A stretch of 64,000 nt of DNA from Datnioides undecimradiatus (lineage: Eukaryota; Chordata; Actinopteri; Lobotiformes; Datnioididae): assembly GCA_008933995.1 (NCBI GenBank), contig WARS01000011.1, positions 13,049,516-13,113,515 on the forward strand, written 5' to 3'. This document shows, in pieces, positions 27,693-40,260 of this stretch (the first letter of the stretch is position 1; each line of letters opens with the position of its first letter). A program made the translations under genes and the position numbers. The notes under the pieces were generated by a model. That model was not told where the DNA came from. It did not search any database and saw only the letters and a list, made by a program, of their open reading frames with translations.

Positions 27693-27975
27693 TGCTCACA
27701 AGTTTCCCTTCACTCAGCAGAGAGAGGGGCAAAGCGACAGATCGATTTGTCACCCAAAATAATTTATAAAGTCCTGATAGAATGCCAGAAAGTAAACTTG
27801 GGGAAAAGTGGATGTATTATGATTGGAGCCGGGTAGATCGATGCTTTCCTCTCTCTGTGAGGCTCAGCTTGTTTGTTCAGGGTGAAATATCATCATGAAG
27901 GCACAGCACACAGCTCTTCCACCTCCCCTTTATCTGGACTGCAAAATTTGTTTCTCTTCGTCTCGTGTCGCCTCC

Positions 27976-27993
27976 TTTTTTTTTTTTTTTTTT
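27976..27993. repeat. poly(T) tract
   Basis: About 18 consecutive T. Confidence 0.9.
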
Positions 27994-28689
27994 GCTTGCT
28001 TGTGTCCGTGCCCTAGTCCCATATGAAGGAATCGTCAGTCATCTGTGAATAGTATTCAGTGGAACAACCAGTGAACTGAGATTTGTCATTGAACCAGATA
28101 TCTTGTGATGTGGTCCAGAGGCCCAGGGAGACATGGGTTGAAAAGCAAAGCTGAACACTTTGTGGGGTGTATATAAGTGTGGCCTATTAACCCCGCATGG
28201 AGGAGGCAAATCAATTTACTCCCCTTGAAAGTTTTATCAATCATAAGCATCACAGCTTGGAGGAAGAGTAAATGAAGGAAGGCTTTCTCTAAATACATCA
28301 TATCAGTAAACTGTGATAAGCATCAGCACTTTAATCTAAAGCTTCTTTGAGCCGCTTTTGTAAAATCATTTCTGCTTTACTGGAAAGCACACAGAGTCAC
28401 AGGAAATTATATGGACAGAGAGACGAGGACAGGGAATGCACATGGTGATCAATCCATAACAAAGCCCCAGTGCGAGCTGCTTCTGTTAGCATATTTCATT
28501 ATTTCCACATTCACTTCCCACCGCTTTTGTTGTGTAACTCACCAGACTATAAATGAACAATTATTTTCTGTGGGGAATTGAGCCCAAGCAATCCAGAATT
28601 TGACCAAATGACTGCACATGGCATCATATGAACACTGTGGAGACAGGAGTAGAGGGAAGGAGCTGATATTTCCACCATAGACAGTAAGA

Positions 28690-29250
28690 GAAATAGTTTG
28701 ACATTTTGGGAAATAGACTTATTACATTTCTGGCAGAAAGTTAGAGATGAGACGATTGATACCACTCTCATATTTATAATTTTAATCTAAAACCACAAAA
28801 AATCCACCTTCAAGTTCACATAAAGCTCACCAATTAACACGTTTTGTCTGTTTGTTTAATTTGTACAAAAACTGAAGTGTAAAACGAAGGTTATTTACCG
28901 GACTATTTCGTGGCTGGGAGCAATAACTTCCTGTAGTCTCAATTGGTTGCCTAGCAACTGCTCAGAGCCGAGAAATAGTTTGGCAGGTAACCCCCCCATG
29001 AAACACTGAATTATTGCTTTTTTTTTGTACAGATTGAACAAATCAGTTATAACACATTATTTTGTGACCTGGACAGATTTTGGACAGAGTCACGTTAGCT
29101 GTTGTTGTTCCCCTGTTTTCCAGTCTTTGTGCTAAGCTAAGCTAACGAGCTGCTGGCTGTAGCCTCATAACTACATGAGATTGGAAACACTTTTCTCATC
29201 TAACATTCTCACTACAATTACATTACATTTTTGAATGTTAAAAAATGACA
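28690..29250. repeat. dispersed fold-back repeat
   Basis: The left part (GTTAGAGATGAGACGATTGA then CCACTCTCAT) reappears reverse-complemented at the right end (RC: GTTAGATGAGAAAAGTGTTT then CCAATCTCATG), so the element is a diverged inverted repeat about 560 bp long. It contains GTTGCCTAGCAAC and the TTAGCTTAGC / GACTGGAAAACAGGGG motifs shared with the 13.7-kb fragment. No coding capacity. Confidence 0.6.
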
Positions 29251-29756
29251 TTTGCAGCTATTTTCAGATCTATATATTAATGAGGAAACCTTGTAATCAG
29301 CATCTGTAGCAATGAGAGTGGATACAGTGAAAGTGGAAAGACCAGTGTAGATAGGCAATGTGTCATAAACTCAATTGAAATTCCATTGAGCACGCAATTG
29401 TCTTACCCTTTAAAGAAAATCTTTACATGGAAGAGCTTGATGCAAAGATAATGATGTATTTCAGTCTTGCAGAAAGAGCAATATAGAAAATGAACGGGTG
29501 AGCTGCAATGAATAACGAGATAACCTGCCCATTAAAGATAAAGGGGAGGTGTTGAGGTCATCAGCCCCAGAGCAGCTGCTATTGGATGGCAGTTCAATTC
29601 AAGAGGGGGTGGACCGTCCTTTGAGAGTTTTGTAATTAATCAAAGTCCCCCCTTTAAACTCAACTATTTCACGTTCAATTTTATCTGCTCGTCTCCCACG
29701 TGCAAAGCCCTTGTGTGATGTGAGCCCATATCTTAATTACTCTCAGATCACTGATA

Positions 29757-29790
29757 CCCCCCCCCCAACCACACACACACACACACACAC
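29757..29790. repeat. poly(C) followed by (CA)n
   Basis: Ten C, a short spacer, then about ten CA units. Confidence 0.93.
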
Positions 29791-32735
29791 TCCTGATATC
29801 TCTTGAAGAGACAGAAAATCATTTTACAGCTGAGCAGATAAGTCCCCGTGCTCCCTTTAACAGCCCCCCTAGCAAAAGCACATCTGACAGTGTTGTAATG
29901 ACAGACAGGCAGCGAAGGGCCTTGTTCCGATAATTCCTCAGCTACATACTAGTAATGAGCCCCCCCGCATCCGTGATGGATTTCAAATTGAGCCTCTGTA
30001 AAAATATTATAATTTCAAAGCAGACATACATCGTTAATATGTTATTAATGGCAGTGGCTGCTGGGACTGGCCTGCTGCTGTATACGTTTTTCAAGTTGAG
30101 TGAAGGATCATTATCGAACATGTATTTGGGCATGGATATGTGCATTTTGTGAGCATTTACTGTAGATGTGTCCTGCTTTATTACTGACCTATACTAAGGC
30201 CACTAATCACCGAGTCTAATTTGATGTCATGTTCTACTTAATGCAACGTTTGATCGCATTCAGTTTGCCCGCAACAAAACAGCAGAGTCACACTCTGTGG
30301 TTCAGTCTGTGTCAGGAGCAGATCAGTCACCCGAAGCGTTCAAGATGTTTTTCTCTACCTCTTTTTTCTTTTGTTCTGCCGCTGTGATGCACTCAGCTCC
30401 CTTCAAAATGATCTGAGGAATGCTGTTAAAACCTAATCCATAAAAGTTTTAATGTATGTTTCATGGGCAATTAAAGATTCGTGCACCTGCAGGAGAGACT
30501 GCGGTGGCTGTAAAAGTGATTGCTGACGGTATATGTGTTTAAACTCCTGAATATCTTAATGGAAAAAGTTTGGACAGGGAGCATTATTGAGATCCCACAA
30601 AAACACTGTCAGATTTGGACTCCGAGTACACAGTGAAGTGCCTGGAGCTGCTTGTCAGATATTATGATGGCGAGTAGTGCATGCAAGCTTTAGAATGGCA
30701 CAATCCAGCGTGTCTTTTGATGCTAAAATAATTATAAATCCTTCGTTCTATAAATAACCCTGCCACTTTAAAGTGCAGTATTTTGATATGCTAAGCCAGG
30801 GGTTTCTTTATCTGCAAAGGGAAAAAAAGGCCAGAGGGCAATGGCGGGGCTTTGAGCGTAGCTCAGGGGCTAACGCTGACAACACAAGTGTGTGGTTAAA
30901 TTAAACAAGAGACTGAAATAAACAGAAGGTGAGAGACCCAAACTGAACCGCTGATATTAAATAGATTTCGACTTTCTGATCTGCCTGAGCAGACACACGG
31001 CAACATAAAAGCACTTCCATTTCACTGTGCCTCGTTGTGCTTTCTGTCTAAATTAGAGTAGTAAAACCACATTTTATTACAATTTAAGGTTCTCCTAATG
31101 TTTGGGCTTACCACCAAGAGTATAAACATCGTTAGAGCAACTATTACTGCATAAAGCAACACAAATATGGTCTGGTTTTTCCCACTGGCGGATGAATCAG
31201 CACACAGTTGTCTAATCACCTCCTTTCACTCTTTCAGCTTGTTACTAGCTAATCATGCTCATTTAAATGGCTCACATGTGTAATTACTGCCGTCAAGCAG
31301 TCCCAGGCCTTACAGGTCAGCTTGCTTAGAGGGCCAAGCCTATTATGGAGACGTTAAGTTATGATCACAGCTGTAGGCCAGCTGTAGTAATACAACCCCG
31401 GGGAACAAATGCCAGCCCTTCTCATTGGGAAAATAAAGTGTTTGTTTTACATAGAATGAGGTATGTGTGGTGTGTAGCTTCGATTAGCATAAATGGCCAT
31501 AACTCATATATGGCTCGTCAGTGGCTGCTGTTTTCCAATCAGACCATTTCAGTAAAACTCAGCAGGCCTTAATGATAAAAACAGCGACTTTGTGCTTCTG
31601 TTTTTCTTCTAACAGCGGCACAAAACCTTAATTGTGTTGGTGGAAGCTAATGATGGTCATGATGAAACAAAGCTGATGCAGTTTGATGTTAGTGATTTCT
31701 GTTTTCCAAGGAAAAGAGAGAGGAGAGGGACAGAGACAGTCATGTCTAGGGAGGTGTCTGTACTTACCGTACGAAACAGGTTCTTATTTAGGATGCGGAG
31801 AGCGCAGTGACACTCGGAGGGATTAGCTGCAGTGTTTTCCATAAAGTAAAAGTGCTCTCAGGACACCTTCAAGTCTTTCTCACTTTCCCCTCAGCTCCGT
31901 GTTTCTTCCTCTCACTTTTCTTTTACTCCATCGCCACACTCCCAGGAGGTGAAAGAAATAAGCCCTGAACTGTTGGAAGAGTGGAGGAAGAGGAAGTGAG
32001 AACAGGGTGAACATAAATTCACTGGGTGTTTGACTAAGACGTGTGTGTGCTGGCTGCATGGGTGTGGGAATACACAGACAGACATCTGGGGATGTCATGG
32101 TTTCTGCAGGCTGTAAAACTATGTTAAAAAAAGCAGTGCAGATCCGCAGCTGGATTGAACCAGTGTTATGGCTGGTTTATGGACTGTGCCCATCCAATCA
32201 GCACTCTAATTAAGCAAGAGCAGTGTGGGAATGGTGGGAGTGTAGCACCTCATAGCCCTCAAGATTATTTTGCTGTTTACTAGAGCCAAAAGACTTTGCA
32301 CTGTGTGACTGCTGCAGCGCCATGTTGACACGGCTGTTTTATTATGAGCAAATACAGTTTTTTCCTGCGCCTTCGCTGCTTAAAAGAGTCTTGGCGAGGC
32401 GGACCCAGGAGGCTGTACATTCTATTTCATTTCCATTTGAAAAACAGTGCAGTGGAAATGACAAATGTGTGAGGCCTATTGAGGAGCCTTCAGGGCAGTA
32501 ATGTAAATAACAGAAATTAATCATCTTCTCCAAAGAGGGAGAAACACGCCTCACAGTCACAACAAAGGTCACAAATCCGGCCTACGCCTTCACATCTTCC
32601 AAACAAGAAATGACAGACTTCTGACACGCCACTAATGTTTGACTGTGTGGTCTGTGTGTTCTACTGTGTGCGTGTTTACTGAGTGTGTGTTTTCATGTTT
32701 GTGTAGCAGTGTGTGCAAGTATCTCTCGGTGAGCG

Positions 32736-32755
32736 TTTTTTTTTTTTTTTTTTTT
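32736..32755. repeat. poly(T) tract
   Basis: 20 consecutive T in intergenic DNA. Confidence 0.92.
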
Positions 32756-33119
32756 GCATTTCTGAATCTGCCTTTGAATTTCTTCGGTTTATTTGTTTAC
32801 TAGTGCGAGGCCGTGCATGTACATCTGCATGCACATGCATATGCGCATGCACGCCTCTATTGTCTGTTTGAGTGAGTGTTTGGTCACAGATTTGCAGGAT
32901 ACCTTTTTTCTCTGAGGCTGAACCATCTACTTTTAGCTGACAGCAAATAGTTGAGCAGAACCAATTTAATCTTGTTTTTCAGCCCAGGATGACATACGGG
33001 AGAATAAAGCAGTGAAGCTTGTCCTAACTCTCCTGGTGGAGGCAGCCACTACGGGCAGCTGTACACTGAGGAATAGATGGTAATTGCAATGTGTTGATTT
33101 GAACTTTATGGGCATCATG

Positions 33120-33750
33120 GGAAGCAATGGCAAAACAATGTGGTATTACCATAGACTGGGCAAAGACATACTGCAACCCTCTCATAGCTAGTCTAACAGC
33201 TTCTAGGGAAACTAATTTGCAGCCCGGGAAAATACTACCTGACAGATCGATTCACCAGTTGTACCCACAATTAATGGACGATTCACTCTCGTGGAAAAAA
33301 GAATCCTCTGGGTAGCTTTGGCACAGGAGAAAGGAAGCACAAATGTTGCTCTCCCACATCTCATAAATGTCACAATTAAAACCAACCACAAGCTCTGTGT
33401 ACATTACAATGCCTCTCGGGGGACAGCTTGACATTTGGACAATCATGTTGAGTTTCTCATCACGAAAGAAGTTGGATTTTATGTACCCTGAAGAGCTTGC
33501 GCATTGCAGCATTATTGGACTCATTTGGAGAGAAAGAGGTAATTGCATTGGAAATAAAGCGCAGCACAATGTTGCACATATATTCATAGCAGCAAGAGCC
33601 ACTGAAATAGGCTTTCTCAATGACGGCGATCTATACATAGAGCTGGTCTGAGCTGAAGTGTTGCTGGTGGAGAGCACACACCAGCTGTCAGTGTGGGGAA
33701 AGAGAAGAAAATAGCTTTCATCACTGAGGGGAGAGGACTGTCGGGCCACG
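33120..33750. other. low-stop block, possible conserved noncoding element
   Basis: Unusually few stops in several frames on both strands and balanced composition without simple repeats. The longest minus frame (33252-33749) starts at GTG and the longest plus frame is at 33367-33651; neither translation resembles a known family. Between kcnd2 and flnc, a conserved regulatory block is a reasonable guess. Confidence 0.25.
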
Positions 33751-34293
33751 GGGAGGCAGAGACTGAATCAGTCATACATTTTCAAATAAATTCACATGGG
33801 TAAACTAGAATTTGACTGCAGGAATCCAGAGAGGTACGTCATGTAACCGAACTGCTCATCCTCCCCAGAGAATCCGCAGATGAACAGAGTAAAGCTACAA
33901 ACAGTAAATCCTTTCAGCTCCCAGAATTCTGCAGAGTCCAAACCAGATTAACTTAGCTTTGCACCAAGCAGTCGATGAAAATTTAAAGGAAAGGCCCACT
34001 GATTGTTTTACATAATACCGGGGTGCATGTGAATGAACTAGTGTTGACTCCATCTAGACTTCCTCCATTTTGAATGGCTGATACTGGGTAGCTTAATCGT
34101 TGCCCTGTTGCTTATGTTTTTGTTGATGGACAAAATTATGGGATTTGACTAAGAGGATTAAAATGACAGCAGTTAATGAGACACAGCTGGGACTGGATCA
34201 CAACAGACAAAATTGTAACACCACCATCACCACCCCACCCCCCCGCTTCCCTCGCCCCGTCGGAGTTACAAATCCATAAACACATAAAGACAC

Positions 34294-34310
34294 AACACAC
34301 ACACACACAC
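34294..34310. repeat. short (CA)n microsatellite
   Basis: About eight CA units. Confidence 0.85.
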
Positions 34311-34964
34311 ATGGGTATACACATCAACACACGAGCACATATGTTCCCTCTTTCTCTCTTTCCTTTTTGCCTCTAACACACACCTAGAGGCCAAGAGACA
34401 AGCTGCCACTTACTTCCATATAATGCTTGTTACAGGGTTTATTATCCCATTCAAATGAACCAGATTAATTTGTGTCTTTTCTGCTGGATTTGAAGTATTT
34501 AGCCCAGCAGGACACACTGGGAATAATAGCATAATTGTAAGCTCTCCATAACCCCCCCTCTTTTAAATGTTGGTTATAGGGAGATAGCCAATATATGCAC
34601 ATGACAATGAGGCTTCTGATGTTGTAAATGAAATTCAAGGTTGATCCACATCACATTACCACCTTGATCCATATTATTATGTCTTATAAAGTCCGCTACC
34701 GTGACAGGATAAACAGGAGCGGCTGGCACGCATAAGACAACATATGACAACAGCCTATCTCTCTTGTTTGACAGGGAAATAATACAAAATTGATTATGTT
34801 TTTATTGCCACTTGAGGGCAGCAGAAAAGGTTGTAATCACAACACTGACATAGTATCATCTTGTGAGGCAAATGCGTTGGCATACAAAGTCTATTTTACA
34901 CATCCAGCAGAGGAACATTAGCATTAGCATTCGAGGTGCCTGGTCTCCCGACAGTCCAATTAGA

Positions 34965-35328
34965 CTGGGGAACACAATTTTTGTTGAGTTAGGTCTGACA
35001 GCTGTTTTTAACTAATTTTTGGGTGCGGAATCCAAAACTGATCTCAGTTCAAGTTTTTGAACTATAGGATCCCCGTTTTCTTAAAACATATGAAAAATAC
35101 TGTACTTAACAGATATGTGCTTGTTTTATAAAAATTTTCAAATATTGACATACAATGAAATATGAAAGAAACAGGCATGACTGCATCTTTTACAAAGGAT
35201 ATGGCTACTGTAATTATAATTGTGTGCAAGTAGTTAAGGTAAAAATTTACGTTTATAGCTTTTTCTGGAGTGTTCAACTTGAGGACTATCGCATTTGATG
35301 CTCCAACAATAGTCAGCCATCATATGTA

Positions 35329-35361
<33 letters not shown>

Positions 35362-35526
35362 AGCTAATCAGTGGAATTTTGCTTATCTGGAGGGTAAGCT
35401 GTGGAGAAAAAACTTGACGTGCTAGAAAAAAACTGACTGCAATTTTGGAATCAGCATGCCAATTTTAGTTTTAATCAGCATAAAAATCTAACTCAACAGA
35501 ATTTTTTTTTTCAAATTGTTCCCCAG
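34965..35526. mobile_element. fold-back (long inverted repeat) element
   Basis: The left arm begins CTGGGGAACACAATTTTTGT and continues through TGAGTTAG and GGAATCCAAAA. The reverse complement of the right arm begins CTGGGGAACAATTTGAAAA and continues through TGAGTTAG and TGATTCCAAAA. The arms are 80-100 bp each, imperfect, with about 380 bp between them. It looks like a non-autonomous fold-back/MITE insertion and carries a (CTA)10 microsatellite inside. Confidence 0.6.
35331..35361. repeat. (CTA)10 trinucleotide microsatellite
   Basis: Ten perfect CTA units inside the loop of the fold-back element. Confidence 0.96.
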
Positions 35527-36865
35527 TGTTCCCCACAGCACAATGAATGAATGAAAATTCCACCTAATTCTCACAAACTTTGTTTAATATTGAAGCTTTC
35601 AAGGCACAATCCAGAATCCAATAGTGTCCAGCAATATTATTGTTTCAAATAATTCGGTAAAATTACTAAGAACATGCAAAAAACGCTTTTAATAAATATT
35701 GTTAAAAAAAGAAAAACTCTGCCTTTAATGATTTTTATAGGCAAACCATCATCTAATAATGCTGCTGATGGAACGGAGCTCGCTTTCATTAAATGATCAT
35801 CTGATTGATTTTCTGTGATGATCACTGTCACCATCGTTTCTGTCACCAGATTTGTCCTCCGGTCTTTTGCAGTGAGTCAAACCATCTCTCCATCTTTCAT
35901 CCATCCAGCATCCACTCTTGAGTAATGACAAGTATATGCATTTGATGGTGATGTGGGATGTCCGATGTGCATAAAATGTTAATGGTATTCCTGGACATCA
36001 TTTCCTCGTGAGCAGCCTGCAGCAGGCCCGCTCACACCAAAGACAACATGCCTAATTAAATTCATGGGGAACAAGATGGGCCTACATGACACTAATGTGG
36101 TCTGAACCTACATGATAATGTAATATGCATGTTAATAAAGAAGCATCTAGTTTAAAGATTCTAAATAATGTAAGCAACACATTATTAATCATGGCTGGGA
36201 GCACGTCTGGAAGACAGAGTGCCTGCAACGCATGCATTTTGAAGCAATCCTGATTATGTGTGTGTGCATGCCTGTGAGTGTATGTGTGTGTCCATCAGTG
36301 TGGGCGTTTTAATCTATGTACACCTTGCGACTTTCGCACACAGCGATGATGCATTATATTACATTTTCTCATACAGCAGTCAAAAATGACATTCCCAGCC
36401 TCAATTTGCTGCTGCACATTTATTGTGATTCCTCTCATCTTTCAATCTTGCAGACAGAACAGTGGTCGGTGGGCACATTCAAAAGGGGGTGACTGTATTA
36501 TAATCAAACTTTGATAAAACTAGCTGTGGCTCTCCCAAAGATGCATGCATTAACGTGAGCTCCGGTAGTCACATACAAAGGACAAAATGCAGAGAGGGAT
36601 TGGAAATCAGAGGGAGATCACAGCAGCAAGACTGCGGCTGTGAATTTCACCATTACATGGTGTGATGTGGGCTGCGGAGGAAGCGAGCAAGATCAGAGGG
36701 ATAACCCATCCGTCTGCAGATTTCGTATGGTCAAGCCTGCATGACGGACACGACATCTCCACATGCAGTGATGCCTGCTTGCATTAAGATTCAACAATTA
36801 AGTTCAGCGCTTGTTTAGGCTGTAAACAGTCAATCTGCTCTAATATTTGAAAACATATTGCCCTT

Positions 36866-37100
36866 TCAAAGCTCAAGGGCCACAGCATTATTTAGCTTGG
36901 CCTGATGCTGTGATGAATTAGTGAATTTCTGTGAGTGTGCTCTGAATTCCATTATGCTAATATTAACAGACGGCCCATCTGCAAGGAGCATCAAACAGGG
37001 GGTATTTCTGTTCAACCAAGCTATTTCTATCTGGTGGAACATAGATTTAACCACCTGTGCACATATTTTAATACAACATGATTTTCATAGAAGCTCTGTG
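36866..37100. other. second low-stop block, possible conserved noncoding element
   Basis: Overlapping frames open on both strands (36866-37054 minus, 36921-37148 plus) in AT-moderate unique sequence with homeodomain-type ATTA cores. No coding family seen. Confidence 0.2.
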
Positions 37101-38160
37101 GCCATGACTGGAGAAATGTTCTGTAATAGGAATTGGCATACTCACTGAAATGTAAAAAGCAGTGCAGGTGGTGCCCAATGACCCAAAGGCCTCTATCATC
37201 TCTGGGTTAAAAGCTGATTGAGACCAATGACTTTGACTCTTACAGTAAGAGGGAACAAAAAGTTACCATTTCGAATCAGCCCAAGTTTCAGCCCATACAC
37301 AGGACATGCTTCAGTGATCTGAGAAATTACAGGATACCACCCCTTCCAATTTCGCCATCACTGGACCAGACTGTTGCAGCCTTTTGAAACAATTACCCCA
37401 AGGGGACCAGAGTAACCTTGTTTATAGCTCATTGAGCATCCACAGTTCCAATTTAGCACAGGTAATTACAACATCGTTATCTTCCCCTAAATCTTCACCA
37501 GAGGTGTTATCACAAAAAGCTACCTTTGGCTCAGCTGTTTGCCTTTTGGACATTGATCGAAACAAACACGGCATCAGTATGCTCGTGCATTTCTTGGACG
37601 GGCTTATGTTCGTTCTCCAGGTGTCGGTGACCCAGCGCAGCCTGCTCACCCAGAACACATCAGTCACACTAACACACATCTGTCGCACTGGCCCAGCCCA
37701 CTCCATCACAGCCATGGCTGGTCTCTCTCCTTGAAAGTCCCGCCCCGCTCAGAGAGGACAAACAAATCTTCTGATTTGCTTCTAGTCTGCAGTCTACCCT
37801 CAGCGTGGGCCACCGTCAACCCAGCACATCAAGGACAAGGTCTCCACAGGGGGGCTATCCATTAGCACAGCATCCTGCTTCTACCATAGTGCGATAGGGA
37901 CAGGGCAGAGGGATACGCTCCAATTAGAGATGGAGACATGGGGACTTTGCCCCTGACATGTCCCTGCTGCTCCACAAAAGAAGTGTGAGCACACCTTTCT
38001 CATACAAAAGGAAGGCTTTCCTTCCTGTCAGTCCTCCTGCCTCGGGCTGTTGCTGTTCATTCACCTCATGAAGCCAAACCATTTCACATCACGCTGTTTC
38101 TTTTCATGTGTGGTGCTGCCTGAATGTGTGCGTCTGTAAGTATGATTTGCTGGTCAAGCT

Positions 38161-38164
<4 letters not shown>

Positions 38165-38205
<41 letters not shown>
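38165..38205. repeat. (TG)n microsatellite
   Basis: About 20 uninterrupted TG units in intergenic DNA. Confidence 0.97.
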
Positions 38206-38207
<2 letters not shown>

Positions 38208-39307
38208 ATGTCTATAGGAGGAAATGTGTGTGATCTTGTGTATGTGTGCTTAGAGTGGTCTTTGACATGCGCCTCTCGTTCAAGCCTTCCATCAACAGAA
38301 ATCCATCTCTCTATATAGTGCAGCATGTTCAGCTTGCCTGTACTGGGTTGAGATAGGTTGGACCAGCTTCATGCTTCATGCATTTGCATGCTGCATGAAC
38401 ACAATCTGCTGACGCCCAGTGGGAACTCCTTCCATCCATTTGCATTGTTTTTAGGCGTCTACGTGAGGGGAAGCAATTTGCGGGCCATAGTCCGACTGAT
38501 TTGTAATGAGGATTTGTGTACATGAGAGGTAAGAGACGCAGAAGAAAGCATAGCAACAACACTCTCATATGAATATTTCATCTTTGTTCTATATGAATAA
38601 AACACAACATGGTCCTGATTCAAGTACGGGACAGCATACCTTTCACCGGTCCCATGTGAATCTGTCCATTGAAAAGGGGAGAGATGAGCACTCAGATATG
38701 AATGAGCTTTTCCATCATGAGACGCCTCCCATTGAATCTAAACTCCACCAGCAACCTGCAAGTGCAAGTGCAGCTTTCCACATAAACACAGAAAAAATCC
38801 AGTGTATTTGGTTGATTATGCAGTGTATCAACTATGCATGAAGCAATTACATACCGGGGCCTTGGGGCTCGGATGGAAACCGAATGGATGAATTCCTACA
38901 ACGATCCCTCCCTCCACTCTCTCTACATGTCCATTCATTAATCCAGCCGGGCGGCCATTTGTTTGTGCAAACATTCGTTTAGCTGTTTGTTTGTCTGTTC
39001 GCTCAGCCATGGAAGTTCTCTCTCTCTCTTTTTTTTTTGTCTGCTGCAAGAGACGTCAGCGTCTTGTGACCTAGTCTGTAGGGATTTCCATCTGAGTTGA
39101 AGAGACTGACTGCAGTGATAAATAAAGGTCAAAGGTAGAAGAAGCAGGCCCGAGGAGAAGGCTTGTGGTGACAGGAGGAGCGAGACGAGAAATAAACCAC
39201 TGGATCTGCAGAGGCTTAGATTGATTGGAATTTAGAGAGCAGGAGGAAAAATTAAACTGGGGGAACGGAGGGAGGAAGGGAGGGAGAGGCTGGATCAGAG
39301 TAGATGG

Positions 39308-39338
39308 AGAGAGAGAGAGTGAGAGAAAGAGAGAGGAG
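39308..39338. repeat. (GA)-rich tract
   Basis: Imperfect GA repeat within a wider purine-rich stretch. Confidence 0.85.
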
Positions 39339-39470
39339 AGCAGGAGTCAGCATGATAGGGGCAAACCAGAGAATGAGATTTTTGCCCTCAGAGCAGCAAC
39401 TTCAAAAGCTTTTGGGGGCATGCCTTTACACAGTTTTACTCTTAACATAATCCAGATTTCTGAGAGCAAA

Positions 39471-39480
39471 AATGTGTGTG

Positions 39481-39511
<31 letters not shown>

Positions 39512-39512
39512 A
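39471..39512. repeat. compound (TG)n-(GA)n microsatellite
   Basis: TG units switch directly to GA units. Confidence 0.9.
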
Positions 39513-39960
39513 AGAAAGACAGTGAGGACGAGAGAGATGTAAGAGACAGAGCCACCCCCCCCCCCCATTCACACACACCATTGATCCCCCCTCAGAACAG
39601 AATTAATAAGTCATCACCCGTTTCACTAAGTCCAACATTTATGATTGCTTTGAAGGTTAAGCTATACACCGCATGAGCATGTTCTAAATGAATTTGGAGC
39701 AGTGATTGACTCGTATGTTGTGTGTGCGTGCGTGTGTTTTAGATCTCAAATGTACTTTTGCTTGTTTGTTTCTGTGTTTTTTTTTGTTGTGTGTGTCTGT
39801 GTGCCTGTCTGTCTCCTATTCTTCCATCTGGATTCCTTTAATCCCATTCTCTTCCTCTAATCCATATTTCTCCCTCTCTTCCTCCCACACTCTCTTTGCC
39901 CTCTCCCCTCCCCCTCTATCTCTCGCTCCCTCTGCTTGCTTGATCGCTGCTGTCTGCATA

Positions 39961-40260
39961 GCGAGAAGCTGTATCCTCCACGCGGTTGTGATTCACTTGG
40001 CAGCCACTCCAGATAAACATGTTGTGGTGGACAGACGCCTGGGTCCCGGTCCGGAGGAGCAGGACGGGGACGACAGACTGACGTGGGTGGGCCCTGCCCT
40101 GGTCCCAACGTCAGCACGGGCAGCAGCGGGCAGCACCAGCCACTTGGCCAGATGGTCCGGAGTCGAGCTCTCGCCACTGTTCATCAAATGCACCCGCTCG
40201 CTCTGTCTTGCCTCGCCATGGCCCCCAGCATCATGTCACAGTGGAACCAGAGAAAATTAG
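39961..40260 (+). other. GC-rich orphan block behind a strong acceptor-like site
   Basis: A long pyrimidine tract (about 39890-39960) ends in CTGTCTGCATAG, a very good plus-strand splice acceptor. It is followed by GC-rich sequence open for about 97 codons in one frame until TAG near 40260. The translation matches no protein I recognise, and I cannot find a matching donor or partner exon. It could be a terminal exon of an unannotated transcript or chance. Confidence 0.25.

Noticed and set aside
33252..33749. 165-codon minus-strand open frame as a gene
   Set aside because: Starts at GTG; translation has no domain, and an antisense frame is equally open. Kept only as a possible noncoding element.
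39706..40260. 184-codon plus-strand frame as a protein gene
   Set aside because: Starts at TTG and its first half is translated simple-sequence DNA. Only the GC-rich second half is kept, as a possible exon.
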